Numbered from the stretch's first letter, positions 34,758-44,158 are shown. The stretch is DNA of 64,000 nt from Mucilaginibacter geliditolerans (GCF_014200495.1 NZ_JACHBY010000011.1:62001-126000); one strand, 5' to 3'. A program made the numbers and translations. The notes: generated by a model from the letters alone, not told the origin.

Positions 34758-35825
34758 CATAAGCCACAACCTCCATACACCCGATATAAGCATACATATA
34801 AAAGCGAGCGGTGTTAACACTTTCCAGCAAAGATTCATCAGCTGATCAACCCGCAGGCGTGGTAGTGTCCACCGTATCCACATCTGTATGCCAACCAGGG
34901 ATAGTGTTTTAATTACTATCCATATAATGCCCCAGGCTGTGCCAGTCGTCCACGCTGCTAAATGTACCGATCCTATATTTGGTAATGGTGTGTTCCAGGC
35001 GCCTAAAAATAGTATAACGCTGATCATAGATACCAGGAACATCATTGAATATTCTGAAAAAAACACGAAGGCAAAACGCCACCCGGTAAATTCGGTATGA
35101 AAACCTGCCACCAGTTCTGATTCTGCTTCGGGTATATCAAACGGAGCGCGGTTACTTTCAGCGAGTGAAGCTATAAAGTAAATTACAAAGGCGATGATCA
35201 AATGCGGCGCACGGAAAATGTTCCACCCGAAGAATCCTCCTATTTTTGACACGTCCCAAAAACCTAAAAACTTTATGCTTTCCGTTGATAAGATACCCTG
35301 CTGGGTGGCGATCTCCTGCATATTCAGCGTTTGGGCTATCATTACTACCGATATCAGCGCGAAGCCGGCAGGTATCTCATACGAGATGATCTGCGCTACG
35401 GAACGCATGGCCCCAAGTATGGAATATTTATTGTTTGATCCCCAGCCGGCCATTAGTATGCCGAGGGTTTCAATAGCTATAATGGCAAAAATATAATACA
35501 GCCCAAGGTTCATGTGGGTAGGTTCCAGTCCTGGCGCCCAGGGCATAGCTGCGAACCCCATGTATACGGCTAAAAATATAATAGCCGGGGCCAGCATAAA
35601 TAAGTATTTATCGGCAGCGGCAGGTATGATTAATTCTTTTTGGATGAGCTTTAAACCATCAGCAAGGGTTTGCAGCATGCCGAATTTGCCGGTCTCCATC
35701 GGGCCAAGTCTATCCTGTATAAACGCGGATACCTTACGTTCGGCATAAACGGCGAATAACGCGAACAGGGCCGTAAAAGCGAACAGCCCGATACCAATAC
35801 CAAAAGATGTTATATAAAAATTCAA
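34755..35825 (-). CDS. nuoH: NADH-quinone oxidoreductase subunit H
   Basis: A 356-residue subunit with eight or nine membrane segments that forms much of the quinone chamber. Signatures: YAERKVSAFIQDRLGP (about 27-42), NRAPFDIPEAESELVAGFH split by EAESE (about 225-245), and RWTLPRLRVDQLM near the C-terminus. First gene of the cluster here; on its upstream side the next gene is murI, so nuoA-G are not adjacent. A TAAGTTTG sequence on the minus strand (35843-35850) could be its -7 promoter element, 18 bp before the start. Confidence 0.96.
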   Translation of the reverse strand: MNFYITSFGIGIGLFAFTALFALFAVYAERKVSAFIQDRLGPMETGKFGMLQTLADGLKLIQKELIIPAAADKYLFMLAPAIIFLAVYMGFAAMPWAPGLEPTHMNLGLYYIFAIIAIETLGILMAGWGSNNKYSILGAMRSVAQIISYEIPAGFALISVVMIAQTLNMQEIATQQGILSTESIKFLGFWDVSKIGGFFGWNIFRAPHLIIAFVIYFIASLAESNRAPFDIPEAESELVAGFHTEFTGWRFAFVFFSEYSMMFLVSMISVILFLGAWNTPLPNIGSVHLAAWTTGTAWGIIWIVIKTLSLVGIQMWIRWTLPRLRVDQLMNLCWKVLTPLAFICMLISGVWRLWLM

Positions 35826-35842
35826 TTGCGTTTACAAAAATG

Positions 35843-35850
35843 CAAACTTA
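35843..35850 (-). promoter_or_regulatory. Probable -7 element of the nuoH operon
   Basis: Minus-strand TAAGTTTG, an exact TAnnTTTG match 17 bp upstream of the nuoH ATG. No good -33 TTTG seen. Confidence 0.4.
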
Positions 35851-35961
35851 ATAAATTAGGTTGATTATGTTGATGCCTGACCGGGTGATTTAGGCATATT
35901 ATCTATATCCCCCATTAACTTAGTCTACTTAAAAAACTAAATCAGTATACTCAACCAACAC

Positions 35962-36795
35962 TTAGCCTTTCATTGATACCGCTTGCGATTTTACCGGGGC
36001 ATTAAAAAACATGGATGCATGTACATCAAAATCCGCTGTATCATCAGTAGTTGTAAAAAATTGCTGTGTGCCATTTTTAGTAATACTTTGCTCCATTTCG
36101 GGATGTCGTTCAAGATAATCAACCAGGCTTTTGGCAACTATATCGCCCTGGGCAACGGTTTTAATATGTTCGGGCAGGTAGGCATCTATTTTATCCTGCA
36201 ATAACGGATAATGTGTACAGGCCAGCAAAATGGTATCGATATTTGGCGATTGCGCCATAATCTGATCCAGGTATTCTTTTACAAAATAATCTGCTCCGGG
36301 TTTATCGTATTCGGCGTTTTCAATAAGCGGTACCCAAAGTGGGCAGGCTTGCTGGTAAACCTTCAAATCAGGAAAAAAGTGATCAATCTCGATCAGGTAT
36401 GAACCTGATTGTACCGTACCTTTTGTACCCAGTACCCCTATTTCCTTTGTTTGTGTATAGTTACCAATAACTTCGGCAGTTGGTCGTATAACGCCGAGCA
36501 CCCTTTTTGCCGGGTCTTCGGTTTTAAGGTCCTGCTGTTGTATGGTGCGCAGCGCTTTGGCCGATGCGGTATTACAAGCCAGTATAACCAGCGGGCAGCC
36601 CATTGCAAACATTTTTTGTACGCACTCCCACGTATACTCATGTATAGCGCTGAATGAGCGGTTGCCATATGGCGCACGTGCAGTGTCGCCTAAATACAAA
36701 TAATCATATTGCGGGAGTTGCTGGAATATTGAACGAAAAACGGTTAAACCGCCATAGCCTGAATCAAATATCCCAATAGGTTTATTTTTTACCAC
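35962..36795 (-). CDS. murI: Glutamate racemase
   Basis: A 277-residue cytosolic enzyme that makes D-glutamate for peptidoglycan. The two catalytic cysteines are Cys74 in LACNTASA and Cys about 191 in LACTHYPLL. The N-terminal GIFDSGYGGLTVF is the family signature. Normal length. It lies downstream of the bamA-skp genes on the same strand, but a strong terminator at 36801-36838 separates it from them, so it probably has its own promoter. Confidence 0.95.
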   Translation of the reverse strand: MVKNKPIGIFDSGYGGLTVFRSIFQQLPQYDYLYLGDTARAPYGNRSFSAIHEYTWECVQKMFAMGCPLVILACNTASAKALRTIQQQDLKTEDPAKRVLGVIRPTAEVIGNYTQTKEIGVLGTKGTVQSGSYLIEIDHFFPDLKVYQQACPLWVPLIENAEYDKPGADYFVKEYLDQIMAQSPNIDTILLACTHYPLLQDKIDAYLPEHIKTVAQGDIVAKSLVDYLERHPEMEQSITKNGTQQFFTTTDDTADFDVHASMFFNAPVKSQAVSMKG

Positions 36796-36800
36796 GATAA

Positions 36801-36838
36801 CAAAAATAAAAAAGCGTTCCGTAAATACGGAACGCTTT
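36801..36838 (-). terminator. Rho-independent terminator after the second OmpH gene
   Basis: A 13-bp perfect stem (AAAGCGTTCCGTA, 36811-36823, pairing with 36826-36838) followed on the minus strand by a U-rich run. It lies 30 bp past the OmpH-like gene. Confidence 0.93.
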
Positions 36839-36868
36839 GCATAAAATGTTTTTAGTATGAGATTACAA

Positions 36869-37384
36869 TTATTGTAAGCCCAATTTAGTTTTTACAGGTG
36901 CCATCAGGTTATCGCCTGCAGGTGATACTAAAAGCTCAACCTGGCCTGAGTCTAATACATAAGCATAACCTTTTTCAGCAGCTACAGCTGTGATAGCGGC
37001 ACGTACTTTATCAGTAAGTGGTTTTAAAAGCTCATTGCTTTTTGCTTCAATTTGCTTTTGCGCACCATCAGCAAAAGCTTTGATACGGGTTTGCAAATCT
37101 GTTAATTCAGCTTCAGCAGCTGTGCGTGAAGCATCAGTCATTGTTGACCTGCTAGCTTCGTATTTTTGACCTTTAGACTGATACTCTGAGTTCATTGTAG
37201 CATATTGATCGGCAAATGTTTTTTGATATGCCTGCATCTGAGTCTGCAACGTTTTCATTTCCGGAAGCAGATCCATTAACTGGTTAGTGTTAATGTAGCC
37301 AATTTTGCTTTGAGCCTTAGTAAAGCTGCTCATTGCAAATACCATGCATATTGCAACTAAAGCAACTTTTAATGATTTTTTCAT
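36869..37384 (-). CDS. OmpH/Skp-family periplasmic chaperone (second copy)
   Basis: A 171-residue protein starting at ATG 37384, which gives the signal peptide (KKSLKVALVAICMVFAMSSFTKAQ); the open frame extends 20 codons further upstream without signal-like features. The mature part begins KIGYINTNQLMDLLPE and then forms long alpha-helical arms rich in Gln, Lys, Glu and Ala, as in trimeric Skp chaperones that hold unfolded outer-membrane proteins for BamA. Follows a related gene after 49 bp and precedes a terminator. Confidence 0.92.
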   Translation of the reverse strand: MKKSLKVALVAICMVFAMSSFTKAQSKIGYINTNQLMDLLPEMKTLQTQMQAYQKTFADQYATMNSEYQSKGQKYEASRSTMTDASRTAAEAELTDLQTRIKAFADGAQKQIEAKSNELLKPLTDKVRAAITAVAAEKGYAYVLDSGQVELLVSPAGDNLMAPVKTKLGLQ

Positions 37385-37433
37385 TGTTCTGTTCTGTGTT
37401 TTAATAATTAGTGCGATTATATATATAAAATTT

Positions 37434-37964
37434 TTATTTAGCAAGTACTCCTGGTTTTAATCCCAGTTTAGTTATTACTTCGGCGCTTTTATCATATCTC
37501 GGGTTAGCGTACAACATGATCACTTCGCTGTTTTTGTCAAATATCATATCAAGATCGTCACTTTCTGCAACTCCCTGTACAGCTTTAGCTATACGATCCT
37601 GTATGGGCTTTATCAACGCGTTACTGCGCTGGGTGAGTTCGCCATCGGGCCCGAACTTGAGGCGCTGAAAATCTTTAGCCGCCTTTTCCTTGTCGGCAAT
37701 TTCAGCTTCCCGGCGTTTTTTCATATCAGGGGTCATCAACACCTGATCGGCCTGGTATGCTTTGTACAATCGGTCAACCTCCTCAAACTTACTATCCACC
37801 TCCTTCTGCCATTGATCAGACAATGCATTCAATTGTTTCTGTACCGAAATATATTCGGGCATATGTTTCAGAATGTAATCTGAATCAACATAAGCAAAAC
37901 GCTGGGCAAATGCCCCTGTAACTGCTATGAACGTAAAAAACAGTACTAAAATTATTCTCTTCAT
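37434..37964 (-). CDS. OmpH/Skp-family periplasmic chaperone (first copy)
   Basis: A 176-residue protein with signal peptide (RIILVLFFTFIAVTGAFAQ), mature start RFAYVDSDYILKHMPEY, and helical coiled-coil arms (about 45-130, with the ADKEKAAKDFQRLKFG stretch). It lies 17 bp downstream of bamA. Two adjacent skp-like genes after bamA are the rule in Bacteroidota, and the pair presumably serves the same outer-membrane protein traffic. Confidence 0.93.
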   Translation of the reverse strand: MKRIILVLFFTFIAVTGAFAQRFAYVDSDYILKHMPEYISVQKQLNALSDQWQKEVDSKFEEVDRLYKAYQADQVLMTPDMKKRREAEIADKEKAAKDFQRLKFGPDGELTQRSNALIKPIQDRIAKAVQGVAESDDLDMIFDKNSEVIMLYANPRYDKSAEVITKLGLKPGVLAK

Positions 37965-37981
37965 AAAATAATTTTTGGTTG

Positions 37982-40543
37982 TTAATTAAATCCTCCGCTT
38001 AAACTCTGAGAGATTGAAAAACTAAACTGTCCTTTGTTCGCGTCGGGTATACCTGGTATTTTATCAAAGCCGTAACCGTAGTCAAGACCAAGTAAACCAA
38101 ATATAGGTAAAAATACACGTGCACCAACACCAACTGAACGCCTAATATCAAATGGGTTATAATCACTGAAATGATCCCATACGTTACCACCTTCAGCAAA
38201 GGCAAGTAAGAATATAGTTGCCGATTCACTGGCAATAACCGGGTGACGAAGCTCAAGCGTGTATTTAGTATATATAGGGCTACCTACGTTGTTATCAGCA
38301 GTTGTACCTAATGGAGCAGTTTCAGGTATTACAGAGAAGTTTTGATACCCTCTTAAACCAATGATATCACTACCCTGTAAAAACTGGTAGCTCTGCATAC
38401 CGTCGCCACCTAACTTAAACCTTTCAAACGGTGATTGCGGTACGTTAGAGTTGTATTCGCCTAACCAGCCAAACCTTACCTGCGACATTAATACAAACTT
38501 ACCGGCTATTCTTGTAAACCATTGCGCATCAAACTTCACTTTATAGTATTCCACAAAATGGTAGATCTCTTCAGGTGTAGCAATGGCGTAGTTTATGTTA
38601 TTGAACAATGAATACGGCGGCGTACCCTGTAAAGTTAACTTCATGTTTGAACCCTGTGTTGGGAAGATAGGCACATCTAATGAGTTACGGCTAAGCTCCT
38701 GGGTTAATTTAATGTTGTATGAAGTACCATTCTGGAACAGGTAACCTGTGTAGTTATCCAGATTATAGTGGTCAACGTTTAATGAGTAGTTTAACTGGAA
38801 GTAGTTATCAGGCCAGTTTAAGCGCTTACCTAAGGTAATGCCAACACCATTAATACGTAATTTATTATACAACGGGTCTGTTGTTGCATAGTATTGCCCT
38901 GTTGAGCTTAACTGCGTATACGCCGAAACCGCGAAGTATATAGGTTTTTTACCACCTAACCATGGCTCAGAAAAAGTGAACGAGTAATTCTGATAGGTTC
39001 TACCGCTCGACTGGCCCCTTAAGCTCAGTTTTTCACCATCACCTTTTGGCAGTGGTTTATAGGCTTTAAGGTTGAAGATGTTACGGATAGAGAAGTTATT
39101 GAACGTTAAGCCCAGTGTACCTACCAGCTGTCCGCCACCAAAACCACCCGAAAGCTCTATCTGATCTGATGGTTTTTCAACCACATTGAAGATAATATCA
39201 ACAGTACCATCAGCCGGGTTAATGTTGGTTGGCTTAGGCTCTGTTTTTTGCTCATCAAAGTTACCTAACTGTGAAATTTCACGTGTACTACGGATTAGCA
39301 GGTCCTTGTTAAACTTTTGCCCCGGTTTGGTACGGATCTCACGCATAACCACTTTATCATTGGTTACATCGTTACCTTTTAATATAACGCGGTTAATAGT
39401 GTATTGAGGGCCTTCATAAACCCTGATATCCAGATCAACGGTGTCACCATATATTTTAGTTTGTACCGGATCGGCTTGATAGGTTAAATAACCATCGTTT
39501 AAGTACAATGATGATACATCATCGCTGTTTGGCGTTGGGCCGCTAAGCCTTTTGTTCAGCTGATCTTCACTGAAAATATCACCTTTTTTAATACGTAATA
39601 TCCTGGTTAATGCTTCAGCAGGATATTTTGCATTACCCGACCATTTAATGTTACCAAAATAGTATTTAGGCCCTTCGTGCAATTTGATGTGCACATTTAC
39701 GGTTTGCTCATCATGTTTATAAACAGTATCGCTCAGGATAGCCGCATCGCGGTAACCTTTATCCTGCATCTGATCGATAAGGTTTTGCTTATCATCATCA
39801 TACTTATCCTGTTTGAATTTTTTTGAACCAAACAGGTTATACCATTTTCTTGAACGTGTTTTTTTCAGGTATTTGCGGAGTTTTTTATCCGAAAATACTT
39901 TGTTGCCCTCAAAGGTAACTTCGTTTATCATTACCTTTTCGTGCTTGTTAACAGCAACATCAAGTATAATACTGTTGGCATCTCCCGGATCCTTCCTTTG
40001 CTTAATATCAACGGTAGTATTTAAAAAGCCTTTTTCGTTAAAATGCTTTTTTATAATAGCCGCGGTTGTGCTCAGTAAGTTCTGGTTTACAATTTTGTTG
40101 GTTTTGTCGCTCAGTTTTTTCTGCACATCGTCTATCTCGCCCTTGCGGATACCGGTTATATGCAGTTTCGACAAGCGCGGCAGCTCATGCACCGCTATCT
40201 CCAGGTAAATGGTATCCATGTTAATGGAGGTAACATTTAACTGTACATCATCAAATAAACCCTGTTGATACAGGTTTTTGATAACGCTGGCGTTAGCTTC
40301 ACCCGGCAGGTTTATCTTATCGCCTTTAGTAAGTTTTGATATGGTTATCAATACATCTTTATCAAGATATTTAGTACCAGTAACAGTTATGCCACCAATT
40401 ATATAATCCTTTGGATTAAGATAACTTAAACTATCAGCCGGAATTGATGATTTTAACAACGACTGCCTGGGTTGGCCGGGGCCCTGAGCCATTGCAGCGG
40501 CACTCAGAACAGTAAAAAGAATAGCAAAGAGAAATTTATTCAT
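37982..40543 (-). CDS. bamA: Outer-membrane protein assembly factor BamA
   Basis: An 853-residue protein with a signal peptide (FLFAILFTVLSAAAMAQ), five POTRA domains in about 45-440 (for example GITVTGTKYLDKDVLI and VTFEGNKVFSDKKLRKYLKK), and a C-terminal beta-barrel to residue 853 ending in FSFSISQSLSGGFN. The VRGF-type loop appears as IIGLRGYQNF (about 745). It inserts beta-barrel proteins into the outer membrane. It follows uppS after 62 bp and is followed by two skp-like chaperone genes. Confidence 0.96.
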   Translation of the reverse strand: MNKFLFAILFTVLSAAAMAQGPGQPRQSLLKSSIPADSLSYLNPKDYIIGGITVTGTKYLDKDVLITISKLTKGDKINLPGEANASVIKNLYQQGLFDDVQLNVTSINMDTIYLEIAVHELPRLSKLHITGIRKGEIDDVQKKLSDKTNKIVNQNLLSTTAAIIKKHFNEKGFLNTTVDIKQRKDPGDANSIILDVAVNKHEKVMINEVTFEGNKVFSDKKLRKYLKKTRSRKWYNLFGSKKFKQDKYDDDKQNLIDQMQDKGYRDAAILSDTVYKHDEQTVNVHIKLHEGPKYYFGNIKWSGNAKYPAEALTRILRIKKGDIFSEDQLNKRLSGPTPNSDDVSSLYLNDGYLTYQADPVQTKIYGDTVDLDIRVYEGPQYTINRVILKGNDVTNDKVVMREIRTKPGQKFNKDLLIRSTREISQLGNFDEQKTEPKPTNINPADGTVDIIFNVVEKPSDQIELSGGFGGGQLVGTLGLTFNNFSIRNIFNLKAYKPLPKGDGEKLSLRGQSSGRTYQNYSFTFSEPWLGGKKPIYFAVSAYTQLSSTGQYYATTDPLYNKLRINGVGITLGKRLNWPDNYFQLNYSLNVDHYNLDNYTGYLFQNGTSYNIKLTQELSRNSLDVPIFPTQGSNMKLTLQGTPPYSLFNNINYAIATPEEIYHFVEYYKVKFDAQWFTRIAGKFVLMSQVRFGWLGEYNSNVPQSPFERFKLGGDGMQSYQFLQGSDIIGLRGYQNFSVIPETAPLGTTADNNVGSPIYTKYTLELRHPVIASESATIFLLAFAEGGNVWDHFSDYNPFDIRRSVGVGARVFLPIFGLLGLDYGYGFDKIPGIPDANKGQFSFSISQSLSGGFN

Positions 40544-40605
40544 TCGAATATTTAAGTGGCTAAAAATAATTTATACAGTTGTTAAAAAGTGTTAAACGCA
40601 AAAAT

Positions 40606-41346
40606 TTAATTCACCTGCTCGCTGGTGAGGCCAAAACGGCGTTCACGTTTTTGAAAATCAAGGATAGCTTCAAACAAATCCTCCTTACGAAAATCAGGCC
40701 ATAACTTCGGCGTAAAATATAGTTCAGCATAGGCAATTTGCCATAGCAGGTAATTACTTATTCGGTATTCGCCGCTGGTTCTTATCAGCAATTCAGGGTC
40801 GGGCATATTGCCTGTAAATAAATTATTCTCGAACATCTCCTCATCAATATCCTCTAAATTTATTTCGCCCTTTTGCACTTTAGCGGCAATTTCTTTAGCT
40901 GCGCGCACAATCTCGCGGCGCGAACTGTAGCTTAAAGCAAGCGTAAGCACCAGGCCGGTATTGCCTGCTGTTTGGTCAATAGCGCTTTTAAGCTCACGGT
41001 AACATCTTTCAGGCAGCATGGTTAAATCACCAATGGCATTAAGGCGTACGTTCTTTTTCATAAAGTTGGCTATCTCTTTATGAATTGTGCTTACCATTAA
41101 CTCCATAATAGCCATAACCTCCAGCTTGGGACGGTTCCAGTTTTCTGATGAAAAGGTATATAATGTAAGATATTGTAAACCCACATCACAACTCCCCTCA
41201 ACAACATCTCTAACGGAAAGTACCCCATTATGGTGACCGAATATTCTCAATTTGCCTTTCCCTTTAGCCCACCTGCCATTACCATCCATAATAATGGCTA
41301 TGTGCTGAGGCAATTTTAACAAATCAATCTGATCCTTATATCCCAT
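40606..41346 (-). CDS. uppS: Isoprenyl (undecaprenyl) diphosphate synthase
   Basis: A 246-residue cis-prenyltransferase. The catalytic/Mg-binding Asp21 is in IIMDGNGRWAKG; SSENWNRPKLEV, ALSYSSRREIV and PDPELLIRTSGEYRISNYLLWQ are the other family blocks (each cited in part). It makes the C55 carrier lipid for cell-wall synthesis in the cytosol at the membrane. First gene of the uppS-bamA-skp-skp unit, with a -7-like element about 165 bp upstream. Confidence 0.96.
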   Translation of the reverse strand: MGYKDQIDLLKLPQHIAIIMDGNGRWAKGKGKLRIFGHHNGVLSVRDVVEGSCDVGLQYLTLYTFSSENWNRPKLEVMAIMELMVSTIHKEIANFMKKNVRLNAIGDLTMLPERCYRELKSAIDQTAGNTGLVLTLALSYSSRREIVRAAKEIAAKVQKGEINLEDIDEEMFENNLFTGNMPDPELLIRTSGEYRISNYLLWQIAYAELYFTPKLWPDFRKEDLFEAILDFQKRERRFGLTSEQVN

Positions 41347-41509
41347 TTTATGCCGATTAATAAAAGCCGTAATTTGGATTACAAAGACATGCTTTTAATA
41401 AAATTTGACCAGTAATATGATCAATAATAAATTACCTTAGTTAATTATCAATTAAAAACGACCCTTTTTGGCCTGGTTTATAAGCCTTATTGACGTTTTT
41501 TTCAGGGTA
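41347..41509. other. Leader region of uppS
   Basis: No gene or repeat recognised. If the element at 41510 is the promoter, this is a roughly 155-nt 5' leader, long for this window. The rest of the gap up to 41708, between divergent genes, shows nothing further that I can name. Confidence 0.4.
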
Positions 41510-41517
41510 CAAAGGTA
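41510..41517 (-). promoter_or_regulatory. Probable -7 element of the uppS-bamA operon
   Basis: Minus-strand TACCTTTG, an exact TAnnTTTG match. It lies about 164 bp upstream of the uppS ATG. No clear -33 partner. Confidence 0.5.
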
Positions 41518-41708
41518 AAACTTAATTGTATTTTTTTTAGTATGCCGGGAAAGAAATTGTTTTCAGCTATTTTTAAACAATTATGCCACTAACACTTAGT
41601 CGCTATCAGTAACCTGATGTGTATGTGGAATGTACGGCCCGCGAATGCAAATTTTAATTTTATATCCTATATTTAAAGCTCGCTTTCATTTTAAACTCAT
41701 TATTATAT

Positions 41709-43229
41709 ATGCACAAGTATTTTACTTCAATTGCAATTGCATGCCTTTTTAGTGCCACTGCTATTGCCCAAACGCCCCAGGCACCTGCAACAAACACGCA
41801 ACCTATAGCAAAAAGCCGGGTTTTGCAGGTTGATTCGGCGGTGGTTACCAAACATAAGGTAACTATTAAAGGCCAGGTTATACCTTATACAGCAACAGCA
41901 GGCTGTATGCCCATATGGGATAATGACGGCAGGCCCATTGCCGGCGTATTTTATACTTATTATGAACGTGATGATGTTACCGACAGGGCAAACCGCCCGC
42001 TGGTTATTTCCTTTAACGGCGGCCCGGGCACACCGTCAGTATGGATGGAAATAGGTTATACCGGCCCCAGGGTACTTAATGTTGATAGCGAAGGCTACCC
42101 TGTTCAGCCCTATGGTATCGGCGAAAATAAGAACTCTATATTGGATGTTGCCGATATAGTTTATGTTGACCCCGTTAACACAGGTTATTCAAGACCTGTA
42201 GATAAAGGCACACCCGGCACAAAGTTTTTTGGTGTAAATGCAGATATTAAATACCTGGCCGAATGGATAAACACCTTTGTTACCCGTAAGGACCGCTGGG
42301 CATCACCCAAATTCCTGATCGGCGAAAGCTATGGTACCACCCGCGTATCGGGCTTGGCACTTGAACTTCAAAACTCACAATGGATGTATTTAAATGGTGT
42401 AGTACTAGTTTCACCAACCGATCTGGGTATTCAGCGCAGCGGGCCCGTAAGCGCGGCTTTAAAACTACCTTACTTTGCCGCTACTGCCTGGTATCATGGT
42501 GCGCTATCACCCGAGTTACAAAAAAAGGAACTGACCGATTTTTTACCTGAGGTGGAAGACTTCACCATTAACCAACTGATCCCTGCCCTATCACGTGGCG
42601 GCTTTTTGGATGATGCACAGAAAAAGGACATAGCCGCAAAAATGTCAAAATACAGTGGCCTATCGGAAAAAGTGATATTGGACAATAACCTTGATGTATC
42701 ATACGATCTGTACTGGAAGGAGCTTTTACGTGACAAAGGTTTCACTATAGGCAGGCTTGATTCACGCTATAAAGGTATCGACAGGCAAACCAGCGGCAGC
42801 AGCCCTGATTATAATGCCGAGCTTACCGCATGGCTGCAATCGTTTACCCCTGCTATTAATATTTACCTGCGTAATGAGCTCAATTATAAAACCGACCTTA
42901 AATACAATATGTTTGGTGATGTATGGCCATGGGATAATGCCAACGACCAAACCGGCGAAAATTTAAGACAAGCCATAGCACAAAACCCATACCTGCATTT
43001 GCTGATACAATCAGGCTACTATGACGGCGCCTGTGATTATTTTAACGCCAAATACAGCCTTTGGCAGCTCGACCCAAGCGGCAGGTTAAAAGACCGCCTG
43101 AAATGGGAAGGCTATAAAAGCGGCCACATGATATACTTACGTAAAGAGGAACTGGCTATCGCCAGTGAAAACTTAAGGAAGTTTATACAGGAATCAATAC
43201 CTAAGCCAGGACAAGCAGCTAAGTATTAA
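41709..43229 (+). CDS. S10-family serine carboxypeptidase-like protein, secreted
   Basis: A 506-residue protein with a signal peptide (YFTSIAIACLFSATAIAQ). S10 features: SFNGGPGTPSVWMEIGYTGP (oxyanion region), nucleophile Ser about 207 in GESYGTTR, Asp in DGACDYFNAKY (about 442), and His in SGHMIY (about 472). It probably trims peptides in the periplasm or outside. It is encoded opposite to the surrounding envelope genes, between uppS and exbD, and is flanked downstream by a long heptamer repeat. Length is normal for bacterial members. Confidence 0.9.
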   Translation: MHKYFTSIAIACLFSATAIAQTPQAPATNTQPIAKSRVLQVDSAVVTKHKVTIKGQVIPYTATAGCMPIWDNDGRPIAGVFYTYYERDDVTDRANRPLVISFNGGPGTPSVWMEIGYTGPRVLNVDSEGYPVQPYGIGENKNSILDVADIVYVDPVNTGYSRPVDKGTPGTKFFGVNADIKYLAEWINTFVTRKDRWASPKFLIGESYGTTRVSGLALELQNSQWMYLNGVVLVSPTDLGIQRSGPVSAALKLPYFAATAWYHGALSPELQKKELTDFLPEVEDFTINQLIPALSRGGFLDDAQKKDIAAKMSKYSGLSEKVILDNNLDVSYDLYWKELLRDKGFTIGRLDSRYKGIDRQTSGSSPDYNAELTAWLQSFTPAINIYLRNELNYKTDLKYNMFGDVWPWDNANDQTGENLRQAIAQNPYLHLLIQSGYYDGACDYFNAKYSLWQLDPSGRLKDRLKWEGYKSGHMIYLRKEELAIASENLRKFIQESIPKPGQAAKY

Positions 43230-43230
43230 G

Positions 43231-43395
43231 TTGGCAGTAGAACAGTTTGCAGTTGGCATAAAAAAGCAGTTTGCAGTTGACTTAACATAATGTCAACTGT
43301 CAACTGTCAACTGTCAACTGTCAACTGTCAACTGTCAACTGTCAACTGTCAACTGTCAACTGTCAACTGTCAACTGTCAACTGTCAACTGCAAAC
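43231..43395. repeat. Heptamer tandem array (14 x TGTCAAC) within an inverted repeat
   Basis: Positions 43291-43388 are exactly 14 uninterrupted copies of TGTCAAC. The flanks are GTTTGCAGTTG (43244-43254 and 43269-43279) on the left and its inverse CAACTGCAAAC (43386-43396) on the right. The array is therefore one expanded arm of a word palindrome between convergent genes. The exbD stop codon lies within the right end. Confidence 0.95.
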
Positions 43396-43910
43396 TAATA
43401 AATGTCCTTTTGTTTTAAAAGAGCAATATCCTTAGCTGCAATATCAACTATCGCATATCTATTTGTTTGGGTGATATTCAGCTCATCGATGGTGCTCACC
43501 AGGTTATTATAAACCGAATGTGCTGATGGTTTTATAATCACCATCATATCGCGACCGCTGGTTGCTTTTACCTGCTTACGTAACTCCAATATTGCTTTAT
43601 TCAGATCATTGCCATAAGCGGTAACCTTTGGCGCTATCACAGGCTTATCAGCCATGCCGAGGTACCACATGGCCTGGCCTTTACCCAGGCAGATAGTCAT
43701 GGTGGACGATTCGGGTACAGCCATTCCCCCAGCACTCTTATCGGGCATAACCAGCGACATAGCACGCGATCTGGCGAGCGTGGTTGTGAGCATAAAAAAG
43801 GTGATAAGTAAAAACGCAAGATCAACCAATGCGGTTAGGTCCACGCGAACGGGTAACTTATTAGTTTGCCTGCCGCCTGATTTTCCGGAAGAAAGATTCA
43901 GCTCTGCCAT
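43395..43910 (-). CDS. ExbD/TolR-family biopolymer transport protein
   Basis: A 171-residue single-pass membrane protein. The N-terminal cytoplasmic segment is followed by a membrane helix (VDLTALVDLAFLLITFFMLTT, about 23-43) that carries the conserved Asp used in proton-driven energy transfer. A periplasmic domain follows (about 60-165). It normally works with ExbB and TonB to power outer-membrane receptors, but no exbB or tonB gene is next to it, so it is an orphan copy. Its stop codon lies in the heptamer repeat's end. Confidence 0.88.
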   Translation of the reverse strand: MAELNLSSGKSGGRQTNKLPVRVDLTALVDLAFLLITFFMLTTTLARSRAMSLVMPDKSAGGMAVPESSTMTICLGKGQAMWYLGMADKPVIAPKVTAYGNDLNKAILELRKQVKATSGRDMMVIIKPSAHSVYNNLVSTIDELNITQTNRYAIVDIAAKDIALLKQKDIY

Positions 43911-44065
43911 GATTGTAAGGATTAAGGTTAAAGAATTGGTTTGAAGCGGTGTATAGGTTTGTCGCTTTTACTTTATAACGTAAGCGAATTGCATTTGTTG
44001 CAACATTGATGCAATAAAGTTTTAGGGAATAATTAAGTTTACTTTTAAAAATAAAAATGGGGCGC

Positions 44066-44138
44066 TCACCCTCTTTGCGGCTTGCCGCAGAGAGGGTCGA
44101 CCAGCGTAGCGAAGTCGGGGTGAGTCACCGGAGCGCGA
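44066..44138. repeat. Mosaic repeat, module 2 (reverse orientation)
   Basis: CACCCTCTTTGCGGCTTGCC, then GCAGAGAGGGTCGACC and GAAGTCGGGGTGAGTC. Reverse complement of the module 2 at 44336-44400, so the two copies form a large inverted pair around 200 bp. Confidence 0.8.
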
Positions 44139-44158
44139 TGAAGAATTATAATATCAAA

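Noticed and set aside
43291..43388. Possible CRISPR array
   Set aside because: The repeat is a 7-bp unit without spacers and no cas genes are nearby.
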